DNA from: an uncultured Candidatus Saccharibacteria bacterium
GTDB taxonomy: Bacteria; Patescibacteriota; Saccharimonadia; Saccharimonadales; Saccharimonadaceae
Direction: 5' to 3'
DNA length: 64,000 bases
Assembly (NCBI GenBank): GCA_937935245.1
Contig: CALGXX010000017.1
Location: forward strand, 21,719-85,718
The position numbers were made by a program, and so were the translations under genes. Positions within the stretch are counted from its first letter, which is position 1; every line of letters begins with the position of its first letter. Below, in pieces: positions 8,418 to 15,890 of this stretch. The notes under the pieces were generated by a model. It had not been told where the DNA came from and searched no databases. It saw only the letters and a program-made list of their open reading frames with translations.

Positions 8418-9059
8418 ATGAAAAAATTAGTATTATTAATCATTGCGAGCGTAGGCGTGATTGGTCTATTGGGATTGTATAATATGACGAATTCTTCTGT
8501 TGCTAATGCCGCAACTACCGCTAGCTCTAAGTTATCTCAGACGATTAACCCTGGGGTTTTGAGTACTGACATTCGTAATTCAAGTAATGTCGTGGTTAAT
8601 AATCCAACATTTTCTATGGCAGCTAAAACCGTATCGTTTTCGCAGCAGACTTCAACTGGAACATTTGGAGATAATCAGAATCGTATTTATGTTGAAAATC
8701 CGGGTGCCGCAAATAACGGCTGGACTCTGACTCTAAATGCTCTTCAGCCAGGGTCTGGTGTATGGGGCTCTGGATCTGACACCTATAAATATAATGCTAA
8801 TGCCACTACTGGACAATTAACAGTCAATCCTTCGGCGGGAACAATTACTCCAGTGATTGGTTCAGGTACTGGTGTATTAAAAAACACTGCGACTGCATTT
8901 AGTGGAAGTAATCCAGTTAGATTGATGACAGCCTCAGCTAGTGCAGATAAAGTTTGGGCTGGCTATATTACGGGCATTGGATTGACTCAGGCTATTCCAG
9001 CTTCTCAGTCAGCTGGCACATATACTCTGCCAATGGTTCAAACAATCACAGCTCTTTAG
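8418..9059 (+). CDS. Small exported WxL-like domain protein
   Basis: Predicted 213 aa behind a good ribosome site (AAGGAG). Signal peptide: LVLLIIASVGVIGLLGLY, with a likely cleavage near VANAATT. The mature part is Ser/Thr/Asn-rich and cysteine-free. GWTLTL supplies the first WxL motif of the cell-wall-binding WxL family; the usual second motif (LTWxLxDAP) is replaced by YTLPMVQTITAL. The ending IGLTQAIPASQSAGTYTLPM aligns with the end of the propeller protein (VRLNQTIPAYQKPGTYELPM), so the two share a module. A terminator follows at 9079. In Gram-positives WxL domains bind peptidoglycan non-covalently and interact with DUF916 proteins, one of which is the next gene. Confidence 0.72.
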   Translation: MKKLVLLIIASVGVIGLLGLYNMTNSSVANAATTASSKLSQTINPGVLSTDIRNSSNVVVNNPTFSMAAKTVSFSQQTSTGTFGDNQNRIYVENPGAANNGWTLTLNALQPGSGVWGSGSDTYKYNANATTGQLTVNPSAGTITPVIGSGTGVLKNTATAFSGSNPVRLMTASASADKVWAGYITGIGLTQAIPASQSAGTYTLPMVQTITAL

Positions 9060-9078
9060 AGGTTTAGAATATTCAGCG

Positions 9079-9111
9079 AGAATAGGCATTCTGATGAGTG
9101 TCTATTCTTTT
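9079..9111 (+). terminator. Terminator after the WxL-like gene
   Basis: AGAATAGGCA (9079-9088) pairs with TGTCTATTCT (9099-9108, one G:U pair) across a 10 nt loop, followed by a T run; it separates the WxL-like gene from the DUF916-type gene, which has its own promoter. Confidence 0.75.
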
Positions 9112-9125
9112 ATGTGTGACATTGA

Positions 9126-9131
9126 TATAAT
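9126..9131 (+). promoter_or_regulatory. -10 box of the DUF916-type gene
   Basis: Extended -10 TGATATAAT, 27 nt before the start codon; a strong AAGGAGGGG ribosome site (9148-9156) follows, so this transcript has a leader. Confidence 0.6.
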
Positions 9132-9158
9132 AAGCATAATAGGTTTTTAAGGAGGGGT

Positions 9159-10148
9159 ATGAAGAATTTGTTGTGGAGTAAGGTTATTGGAGCGGCGATG
9201 ATTGCAGGACTGATTTTGCCTGTGTCGGTGTCTGCTAATGGCATTGGTGGTCGACCAGCAAATCCTGATCCAAATAATCCCAGGACAAGCTCAATTTTCA
9301 TCTATAATCTTTCTGGCGGCGCTTCGAAATCTGACCAATTGTATGTCCAAAACGGGTCTGATAAAGAAGAAACGATTGAAGTTTATTCGGTTGACGGTAC
9401 AGTTACGACGACTGGTGATATGGCTTGCAAGGAGAAGTCAGAGGATAAAGTTGGTGCGGGCAAATGGGTTTCTGTCTCTAAAAAAGAGGTGACTCTTGGC
9501 GCGAATGAGAACGCGCTTGTTGATTTTACGATAAATGTTCCAAGTAAAGCAGATATTGGCGAACATAATGCATGTATGGTTGTTCAGCGGAAGGTTAAGC
9601 AGTCGTCAAATAATGCTGGCGGCATTCAAGTCCAGACTCGTCAGGCTATCCGTATGGCGATAACCGTTCCTGGCGATATTCACCGCGACGTGACGATTGA
9701 GAAGTTTAATGTTAAGAATTCTAACAGTAGTCAGTTGTATGAAATTGCCTTAAAAAATTCTGGCAATGTGTCGGCTGATGTTGACGTAAAGTTGGTCGTG
9801 AAAGACCTGATGGGGAATGTTGTCTATAAAAACGGTGGCGTGAACGCAATGATTGCGAATGAAACGCGGCAGTTTAATTTTGATAGCAATTTGGCGCCAT
9901 TTTGGGGTGGAAAATATAAAGTAGAGTTGTCGATTTCCTATAAAAAGAAGGCTGGCGAGTGGGGAATTAGTCAGGATAAAAATGAGCTAATCACAAAAAC
10001 CGCCGAACCAAAAGAATTGTTCTTCTGGCCATCAACTACAGCGTTAATGATGATTGGCGGTGGAATACTTTTGTTCATTATTTTGATAGTGATAATTATC
10101 ATAAAATCAAAGCGGAACAAAAAAACTGTTCAATTTAAAAAGCGTTGA
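9159..10148 (+). CDS. DUF916/WxLIP-like membrane-anchored surface protein
   Basis: Predicted 329 aa. Signal peptide to about residue 26 (GLILPVSVSANG), an extracellular region of two Ig-like parts, and a C-terminal transmembrane helix (about 288-312) with a basic tail. The first part begins GGRPANPDPNNPR with a beta-rich stretch SDQLYVQNGSDKEETIEVY, a VGAGKWV turn and FTINVPSKADIGEHNACMVVQ, the layout of DUF916 (WxL-interacting, peptidoglycan-binding) proteins; the second part (about 170-270) corresponds to the DUF3324-type domain. Two cysteines (MACKEK, HNACMV) could pair. In csc clusters this protein anchors WxL proteins to the cell. The family call is by eye and deserves a profile search. 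Confidence 0.72.
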   Translation: MKNLLWSKVIGAAMIAGLILPVSVSANGIGGRPANPDPNNPRTSSIFIYNLSGGASKSDQLYVQNGSDKEETIEVYSVDGTVTTTGDMACKEKSEDKVGAGKWVSVSKKEVTLGANENALVDFTINVPSKADIGEHNACMVVQRKVKQSSNNAGGIQVQTRQAIRMAITVPGDIHRDVTIEKFNVKNSNSSQLYEIALKNSGNVSADVDVKLVVKDLMGNVVYKNGGVNAMIANETRQFNFDSNLAPFWGGKYKVELSISYKKKAGEWGISQDKNELITKTAEPKELFFWPSTTALMMIGGGILLFIILIVIIIIKSKRNKKTVQFKKR

Positions 10149-10165
10149 GTTTATAAAAAAAGTGA

Positions 10166-10171
10166 TAGAAT
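10166..10171 (+). promoter_or_regulatory. Leaderless promoter of the LiaF-like gene
   Basis: TGATAGAAT (extended -10), 6 nt before the ATG at 10178; no ribosome site intervenes. Confidence 0.6.
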
Positions 10172-10177
10172 AGTTAT

Positions 10178-10864
10178 ATGAAGAAAAGTTCTCTGATTAG
10201 AGCGTTTTTGAGCATTGTAGTCGTGGCGCTCGGCGGGGTTTTACTATTGAAGAACCTCGATATTATCAACATTAGCTGGGATATTTTCTGGGGTACAGTT
10301 TGGGCTGCAGGATTTGTATTGTCTGGGCTGGTGAATATATTCAATTATCGAAATAAAACGGCGTGGATTTGGGGATTATTGCTGGTTGCGATTGGCGTTC
10401 TGATTGGCTTCAACTCTTACGGAATAGTTGACGTTAGTATTTGGAAGGTGTTCTGGCCTGTGGTTTTGATTGCTGCTGGTTTGGCAATGATGTTTAATAC
10501 TAGTCCTAAGGGTGTTAAGCGTTCTAAAAAGTTGGATAAAGACAATGCAGGTAATGAGAAAATTGCTTGTTTTTGGGGTGAAGAAGACGCTGTAAAAGGT
10601 GATTATACTGGCGGTTCGTTGGTTGCAATATTTGGCGGCGTGGATTTGGATTTGCGTCAAGCAAAGATTAAAGACGGTTCTGTGATTGAAATTTTTACAT
10701 TTTGCGGTGGCGTTAATATTACTTTGCCAGACGATGTGATTATCGAGAACGAAGTGCGCGGATTTTTGGGTGGAACTGATGATAAAACTCTACCTAAAGA
10801 TTCTGCCAAAAAGACTCTATATCTGAAGGGCGAGTGTATTTTAGGCGGTCTGGAAGTTAAATAA
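10178..10864 (+). CDS. LiaF-like membrane protein
   Basis: Predicted 228 aa. Residues 1-105 contain four hydrophobic segments in two pairs (SIVVVALGGVLLL, TVWAAGFVLSGLVNIF, WIWGLLLVAIGVLIGF, FWPVVLIAAGLAMMF), the layout of the LiaI/LiaF-type transmembrane region. The C-terminal part contains repeated G-G-V-(D/N)-(L/I) beta turns (VAIFGGVDLDLRQA, FTFCGGVNITLPDD, FLGGTDD), typical of the LiaF/DUF2154 beta-helix. LiaF-type proteins modulate envelope-stress two-component systems; no kinase or regulator pair is adjacent, so a general envelope role is the safest reading. It is transcribed separately from the WxL genes by a leaderless promoter. Confidence 0.75.
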   Translation: MKKSSLIRAFLSIVVVALGGVLLLKNLDIINISWDIFWGTVWAAGFVLSGLVNIFNYRNKTAWIWGLLLVAIGVLIGFNSYGIVDVSIWKVFWPVVLIAAGLAMMFNTSPKGVKRSKKLDKDNAGNEKIACFWGEEDAVKGDYTGGSLVAIFGGVDLDLRQAKIKDGSVIEIFTFCGGVNITLPDDVIIENEVRGFLGGTDDKTLPKDSAKKTLYLKGECILGGLEVK

Positions 10865-10869
10865 AGTTC

Positions 10870-10898
10870 TTGGGATTTTGATGAAAACGCGCTACAAT
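10870..10898 (+). promoter_or_regulatory. Promoter of the T-box leader
   Basis: TTGGGA (10870-10875), 17 bp, TACAAT (10893-10898); transcription would begin near 10905, just before the first leader hairpin. Confidence 0.6.
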
Positions 10899-10903
10899 AA
10901 CAG

Positions 10904-11120
10904 TAGGGCGTTTTCGCGTATGTTGAATTGGCGTGAAATGAGCGGTTATCAGCCGTGAAGTCTGCGGGAAGAAATTGGCACAAAGTCGAGATTAGAACCT
11001 GCCGTGAGCTTGCGTAAATAGCAAATAAAGAGCTGAAAGAATCACTTCTTTTGGAATCGAGATGGTACCGTCCGCATAAAACACCTGAGCGGATTCTCGA
11101 AATCAAAAGAGGTGATTTTT
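10904..11120 (+). promoter_or_regulatory. T-box riboswitch, isoleucine type
   Basis: T-boxes bind uncharged tRNA: the specifier codon pairs with the anticodon and a bulge pairs with the free CCA end. The signature TGGTACCG lies at 11063-11070, bulged from a helix formed by TCGAGA (11057-11062) with TCTCGA (11095-11100) below and TCCGC (11071-11075) with GCGGA (11089-11093) above. The specifier candidate is ATC (Ile) at 10948-10950 in the short context GAGCGGTTATCAGCC, similar to the compact stem I of actinobacterial ileS T-boxes. Around this, AATCACTTCTTTTG (11040-11053) can pair with CAAAAGAGGTGATT (11104-11117), followed by TTT, and CACCT (11082-11086) competes for AGGTG, so a transcription-terminating platform is likely. 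It heads the GIY-YIG–ileS operon. Confidence 0.85.
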
Positions 11121-11139
11121 AATTTATGAAAGGAGTGCG

Positions 11140-11739
11140 ATGAAAGGTATTGTCTATATTATGAATACCGCAGTCTCTGGGCTGATTAAAATCGGTAAAA
11201 CTGGATTACAAAACTACAACGAGAGAATGCGACATCTTGAGCGTAATGGATATTATAACGTTTCTGGGCTGAAGCAATTTTTCGCTATCGAACTCAACGA
11301 TTATGATGATAAAGAGGCGTTGCTGCATGAAATTTTTAGTAAGCATCGAGTTGATGATAGTGAGTTGTTTGCTCTAGATTGCGAACTCGTTAAACAGCTG
11401 TTGCTGGCATTTGACGGTCAAGTAGTTTATCCAAAAAATATCAATAAGGAGCATGCGTTTGACGATGTAGTGCGGTTGCGAAAGCAGGGGCCGCTATTTA
11501 GTTTTTATCAAAAAGGACTGAAAAATGGCGACGTGATTGTCTTTGCGCAAGATAAATCCATTAGCGCAATTGTTGCTGGCGAGAGGGAGGTTGAATATGA
11601 CGGCGAAATCTATAAATTGTCGCCGTTAACCCGTGAAATTTTCCAGAAAAAAGGCAAGCGCAACGCTAGCGGCTCATATCAGGGTGCAGCTTATTGGTTA
11701 TTTAATGGTAAAAAATTAAAAGACTTAGAAGACAAGTAA
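11140..11739 (+). CDS. GIY-YIG (T5orf172/MUG113-type) protein in the ileS operon
   Basis: Predicted 199 aa with a clear ribosome site (AAGGAG). The N-terminus GIVYIMNTAVSGLIKIGKTG has the GIY and YIG elements of the T5orf172-type GIY-YIG nuclease fold, with candidate catalytic Arg in NERMRHLE and Glu in EALLHEIFSKH. Residues from about 125 (GDVIVFAQ ... KLSPLTREIF ... AAYWLFNGKKLKDL) resemble the RAMA/DUF4357-like tails found on such proteins, which are proposed to bind modified DNA; this part is a weak call. It lies between the T-box and ileS, 26 bp before ileS, so it should be induced when isoleucyl-tRNA runs low. A link to tRNA or nucleic-acid processing is possible but unproven. Confidence 0.7.
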   Translation: MKGIVYIMNTAVSGLIKIGKTGLQNYNERMRHLERNGYYNVSGLKQFFAIELNDYDDKEALLHEIFSKHRVDDSELFALDCELVKQLLLAFDGQVVYPKNINKEHAFDDVVRLRKQGPLFSFYQKGLKNGDVIVFAQDKSISAIVAGEREVEYDGEIYKLSPLTREIFQKKGKRNASGSYQGAAYWLFNGKKLKDLEDK

Positions 11740-11765
11740 ACTATACAAAGCGGAAGGGATAAGTA

Positions 11766-14675
11766 ATGAAATTCAAACACGGAACACGTCGTCGAGCTGC
11801 AGAATATGAGAAAGATTGGGTGCAGCGATGGAAAGAGGATGACACATTTAACAAGTCGGTCGCGCAGCGTCCTGCCGATAATTCTTGGGTTTTTTATGAC
11901 GGTCCTCCGTTTTTGACGGGAACGCCACACCACGGACATTTGTTGGTCAGTACGGTAAAGGACACGATGGGACGATTTCACACGATGAAAGGTCAGCGAG
12001 TTGAGCGTCGTTGGGGTTGGGATTGTCACGGACTGCCGGCAGAGGTTTACGTTGAAAAAACGCTAGGCATTTCTAATAAAAAAGAGATTGGCACGAAGAT
12101 TAGCGTTTCGGATTATGTAAAGGAATGTCGAGCGGCTATGGTTCGAACTGGCACCGAGTGGGAAGACACGATTGAGCGAATTGGTCGTTGGGTCGAGTTT
12201 AAGGGCGCTTATAAAACCATGGATAACAATTACATGGAATCTGTTTGGTGGGCGTTCAAGAGACTTTACGAAGAAGGCAAAATCTACGAAGGCGAAAAGA
12301 TTTTGGTCTATTGCACAAAGGACGCAACACCGATTTCTAAGAGTGAAGTGGCTATGGAAAATAGCTATCAAATGGACACTGATCCGAGCTTGTTTGTCTA
12401 CTTTAAGCTGGAAGATGAGGATGAGTATTTGCTTGCATGGACGACGACGCCGTGGACTTTGCCGGCAAATATGGTTTTGGCGATAAATCAAGACGTTGAT
12501 TATTCTTTGGTGGCGTATGGCGATAAAAAGTTTTACGTTGCAAGCGACCGCGTTGAGAAAGTTATGACGGACGAAAAGCACCAGCCGCTGGAATATTCAA
12601 TTGTTAAGACGATTAAAGGTTCTGAATTGGTGGGCAAGCGATTTGAGCCGTTATTCGAAAATCGTGGTCCGGCTGCGCATAAGATTCTTCACGCCGATTT
12701 CGTGACGACCGATGATGGTACGGGAATTGTTCATATTGCGCCAGCTTACGGTGAGGACGATTATGAATTGTGCCGAAAAAATGACGTTCCAGTGTTGTCG
12801 TTGGTTGATGGCGATGGGAATTATACAGAAGGAAGATGGCTGGGTCGCAACATCTGGGAGGTGAATAAGGAAATAGCGAAGACTTTACTAGAAGAAGGTC
12901 GGGCACTGAAAATTGAATATATTCGCCACGAATATCCGCATTGTCATCGATGTGGCACGAAATTGATGTACCGTGCTCACCCAAGTTGGTTTATGGATAT
13001 TCAGAGCCAGAAAAAGGAAATGTTGGAGGCGAACGAGCAGACAAGCTGGACGCCAGACAATTTGAGAACTGGACGATTCCATAACATCATCGAGCAAGCG
13101 CCGGATTGGAACTTGAGCCGCGACCGTTACTGGGCAACGCCAATTCCAGTGTGGAAGGGCGTGAAAAATGATGGCACGGAAGTGGTGAAAGTGATTGGTA
13201 GCTTTGCGGAATTTGAAGAAGTTACGGGTCGCAAGTTGGACGATTATCATTTGCCGCAAGTTATGGACGTTACGTTTGAGTGCGACGGCGCAGAAATGCA
13301 TCACATCGGTAAGGTTTTGGACTGTTGGTTTGAATCTGGTTCGATGCCGTTTGCTCAATTCCATTATCCATTTGAGAACAAGGAAAAATTTGAGGCAAGT
13401 TTTCCTGCCGATTTCATCATTGAGGCGATTGATCAGACGCGCGGCTGGTTCTATAGCTTAACAGCGGTAAACGTGGCTTTGTTTGGTAAATCACCATGGA
13501 AGAATTTGATTTGTACTGGATTTATCAATGCCGCCGACGGTAAAAAAATGAGCAAGAAGCTAAAGAATTATACCGACCCGATGGAATTGATGAATAAGAC
13601 TTCGGCCGACAGTTTCCGATTCTTAATGCTTTCAAGTCCACTAACAAATGGCGAAAACTTTGCCTTGGCGGATAAGGACGTGATGGACGTGGCGCGTAAG
13701 CTTGGTATGATCTGGAATATGTATGATTTCTTCACGATGTACGCTGAAGTTGATGGCTGGGAGTTTAATGGCGATTTGTCAGATCCGCTTCACGATTTAA
13801 CGAATCCGTTGGATATTTGGATTGTGTCGAGGTTGCATCAATTGATAACAGAGGTCGAGCGAGGTCTTAATAACTATAATCTGCAGGACGCAACCAAGCC
13901 GATCTTGCCGTTCTTAGACGACGCAAGTAACTGGTATGTTCGACGCAGTCGTCGCCGCTTCTGGAAATCTGAAGATGACGGTGATAAAAATGACGCCTAC
14001 CGTACACTCCATTACGTTTTGGTGCGACTCAGTTATATGCTAGCGCCGTTTACACCGTTCTTAGCGGAAGAATTGTACCATAATTTGACGGGCGATAACG
14101 AGTCGATCCATCTTAAAGATTGGCTGCCGGCTGGTGAAATAGACAATTCAATGCTACGCGACATGAATGCACTGCGCACTGCGGTGAACGATGGCTTGTC
14201 GAAGCGCGCATCAGAGGGAATTAAGGTGCGCCAGCCGTTGGCGTCTGTGAAGCTTATCAACACTATTTCTCAGGATACGCCAGCGGAAGTTGTGCAGTTC
14301 TTGATTGATATCGCTAAAGATGAATTGAACGTGAAATCGGTTGAAATTGTTACAGATTCAGAGTCTGAGTCAGCGCAACCGAGCGTTGTTTATGACTTAA
14401 CAATCACTCCTGAACTAAAGCGCGAAGGTTTGATGCGTGAAATCGTTCGCCACGTCCAAAGCGCACGCAAGCAGGCTGGTCTGCAGATAGATGATCGAAT
14501 TGTACTGAGTATTTCCAGTGACGATTCTGAAATATCTCAAGCTGTTGACGCTTTCGCTGATGCCATTAAAGCTGAAACACTTGCCGTGGAGTTGAATTCT
14601 GCGGCTGATGAATCGGAAAAATATGACGCCAAAATCGAGGGTAAATTGGTAGAAATTTCCCTGAAAAAGGCGTAA
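11766..14675 (+). CDS. ileS: Isoleucyl-tRNA synthetase
   Basis: Predicted 969 aa, class I synthetase charging tRNA-Ile. The HIGH motif appears as TPHHGHLL (about residue 56) and the KMSKS loop as GKKMSKKLKNY (about residue 595); between them lies the long CP1 editing domain (TTTPWTLPANMVLA, DGTGIVHIAPAYGEDDY). The catalytic context GWDCHGLPAEVYVEKTLGI and the C-terminal region without a zinc-finger tail resemble the eukaryote-like type 2 IleRS group, which is naturally less sensitive to mupirocin; this subtype call is by eye. Expression is expected to follow tRNA-Ile charging via the T-box at 10904-11120. A terminator follows at 14695. Confidence 0.95.
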   Translation: MKFKHGTRRRAAEYEKDWVQRWKEDDTFNKSVAQRPADNSWVFYDGPPFLTGTPHHGHLLVSTVKDTMGRFHTMKGQRVERRWGWDCHGLPAEVYVEKTLGISNKKEIGTKISVSDYVKECRAAMVRTGTEWEDTIERIGRWVEFKGAYKTMDNNYMESVWWAFKRLYEEGKIYEGEKILVYCTKDATPISKSEVAMENSYQMDTDPSLFVYFKLEDEDEYLLAWTTTPWTLPANMVLAINQDVDYSLVAYGDKKFYVASDRVEKVMTDEKHQPLEYSIVKTIKGSELVGKRFEPLFENRGPAAHKILHADFVTTDDGTGIVHIAPAYGEDDYELCRKNDVPVLSLVDGDGNYTEGRWLGRNIWEVNKEIAKTLLEEGRALKIEYIRHEYPHCHRCGTKLMYRAHPSWFMDIQSQKKEMLEANEQTSWTPDNLRTGRFHNIIEQAPDWNLSRDRYWATPIPVWKGVKNDGTEVVKVIGSFAEFEEVTGRKLDDYHLPQVMDVTFECDGAEMHHIGKVLDCWFESGSMPFAQFHYPFENKEKFEASFPADFIIEAIDQTRGWFYSLTAVNVALFGKSPWKNLICTGFINAADGKKMSKKLKNYTDPMELMNKTSADSFRFLMLSSPLTNGENFALADKDVMDVARKLGMIWNMYDFFTMYAEVDGWEFNGDLSDPLHDLTNPLDIWIVSRLHQLITEVERGLNNYNLQDATKPILPFLDDASNWYVRRSRRRFWKSEDDGDKNDAYRTLHYVLVRLSYMLAPFTPFLAEELYHNLTGDNESIHLKDWLPAGEIDNSMLRDMNALRTAVNDGLSKRASEGIKVRQPLASVKLINTISQDTPAEVVQFLIDIAKDELNVKSVEIVTDSESESAQPSVVYDLTITPELKREGLMREIVRHVQSARKQAGLQIDDRIVLSISSDDSEISQAVDAFADAIKAETLAVELNSAADESEKYDAKIEGKLVEISLKKA

Positions 14676-14694
14676 AGGGCAGTAAGTGAAATGA

Positions 14695-14725
14695 GAATAT
14701 CCTCCTCTTAGCAGGGAGGATATTC
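14695..14725 (+). terminator. ileS operon terminator hairpin
   Basis: GAATATCCTCC (14695-14705) pairs with GGAGGATATTC (14715-14725), an 11 bp stem with a 9 nt loop. The downstream T content is moderate (TATTGACTTTT). Confidence 0.7.
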
Positions 14726-14727
14726 TA

Positions 14728-14756
14728 TTGACTTTTAACCGTACTTATGCTAATAT
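14728..14756 (+). promoter_or_regulatory. Promoter of the 62 aa gene
   Basis: TTGACT (14728-14733), 17 bp, TAATAT (14751-14756), directly after the ileS terminator. Confidence 0.55.
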
Positions 14757-14786
14757 ATCATTATTAATTGATAAAAATAAAAAGTT

Positions 14787-14975
14787 ATGCAAAATTTATT
14801 CAACAAATTATTTGGTAGTAAAGTAGGGTTTTCGCCAATTGATCCGCTGGCGGATGGGCTTGCTGAGGAAATTATTAAAGAGCAGCGGGAGCCGCAGGCA
14901 ATTCGGCTAGACGCTGACGAAATAGAAAATATTCGCAAGTTTTGGTCTCGTGCGGATGGCAACTTTGATGATTGA
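14787..14975 (+). CDS. Small hypothetical protein
   Basis: Predicted 62 aa. I do not recognise a family. The sequence is hydrophilic and acidic, with no signal peptide or transmembrane helix; the N-terminal MQNLFNKLFGSK could form a short amphipathic helix. It has its own consensus-like promoter 31 nt upstream and ends just before the galU promoter, and the frame is uninterrupted with codon use like its neighbours, so it is probably a real gene. No ribosome site is obvious (AAAAAGTT before the ATG). Confidence 0.5.
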   Translation: MQNLFNKLFGSKVGFSPIDPLADGLAEEIIKEQREPQAIRLDADEIENIRKFWSRADGNFDD

Positions 14976-14980
14976 TGATG

Positions 14981-14986
14981 TATAAT
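14981..14986 (+). promoter_or_regulatory. -10 box of the galU-like gene
   Basis: TATAAT overlapping the end region of the small upstream gene; the start codon is 35 nt downstream behind AGGAGG (15012-15017). Confidence 0.55.
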
Positions 14987-15021
14987 TACTCTCGCAAAGA
15001 GCTGAAAATGTAGGAGGTGTT

Positions 15022-15849
15022 ATGATTACTAAAGCTATTATTCCGGTTGCGGGCTGGGGAACGCGAATGCTGCCGATTACCAAATCTATTGAAAAGTGTA
15101 TGTTGCCGGTCGGTACTCGTCCAGTGATTGATTATATTGTACAAGATGTTGTGCGAGCGGGCGTGAAGGATATTTACTTTGTGGTTGGTGAACAAAGTAC
15201 TCAAGTGCAGAGTTATTATCGATCGAATATTCAATTGAACGATTATTTGCGTCGAGCGGGCAAGCAGGATAAGCTTCCTCTGGTGGCTCCACTTCGCGAT
15301 GTCCGAATACATTTTTTAACTCAGCCGGTAACTGGTGGTTACGGCACAAGCATTCCAGTTGGTTTGGCGAGTGAATTCATCGAACAGGGCGAGTCGGCCT
15401 TTGTGATTATGGGCGATCAATTCTTTTGGCGTGGCGACGGCGGTTCAAACGCGGCAGATTTGGCGGAGTTGGTGGAATCGCGCGGATTGTCGGCTGGGCT
15501 ATTAGGAAATCCTGTCGAAGAGGAATTTATTCCGCAAACAGGGATTATTGAAACTGACGATCAGGGCAATTTTGTGCGAATAATTGAAAAGCCAAAATTG
15601 GAAGAAGCTCCAAGCAACCTCAGCAACTCAAGTTTTTACGTCTTGAACAAAGAGATTTTCGAGTTGGCGCGAACTTTGCCGGCAAATCCTAAGAGAGGTG
15701 AATTTGAGCTAACGGACGCGATTAATGCGTACATCGATGGTGGCGGCGTGATTGTCGTTGGTGAGGCTAAGGGCGAATATATGGAATGCGGCTCACCGAG
15801 CGGTTGGTTGAGGGCGAATAACGCTATGGCGAAAAACGCTACTTGCTAA
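15022..15849 (+). CDS. galU: UTP--glucose-1-phosphate uridylyltransferase-like nucleotidyltransferase
   Basis: Predicted 275 aa, a usual GalU length. The enzyme activates sugar-1-phosphate as UDP-sugar for wall or surface glycan synthesis in the cytoplasm. The N-terminal nucleotide loop is AGWGTRMLPITK (GalU consensus AGLGTRFLPATK), followed by KCMLPVGTRPVIDYIV, the LTQPVTGGYGTSIPVGLA segment and IEKPKLEEAPSNLSNSSFYVL with the sugar-phosphate-binding lysine. Substitutions in the loops (Trp for Leu, GGYGTS for GLGHAV) mean the sugar specificity could differ. It stands alone between a 62 aa gene and a Fic gene, with a strong ribosome site. Confidence 0.85.
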   Translation: MITKAIIPVAGWGTRMLPITKSIEKCMLPVGTRPVIDYIVQDVVRAGVKDIYFVVGEQSTQVQSYYRSNIQLNDYLRRAGKQDKLPLVAPLRDVRIHFLTQPVTGGYGTSIPVGLASEFIEQGESAFVIMGDQFFWRGDGGSNAADLAELVESRGLSAGLLGNPVEEEFIPQTGIIETDDQGNFVRIIEKPKLEEAPSNLSNSSFYVLNKEIFELARTLPANPKRGEFELTDAINAYIDGGGVIVVGEAKGEYMECGSPSGWLRANNAMAKNATC

Positions 15850-15850
15850 C

Positions 15851-15884
15851 TTGACTATATCGATTTTTTGTGCTATTGTATAGT
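15851..15884 (+). promoter_or_regulatory. Promoter of the Fic gene
   Basis: TTGACT (15851-15856) with two candidate -10 boxes, TATTGT (15874-15879, spacing 17) and TATAGT (15879-15884); the second ends 6 nt before the ATG. Either gives little or no leader. Confidence 0.55.
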
Positions 15885-15890
15885 CTATAC

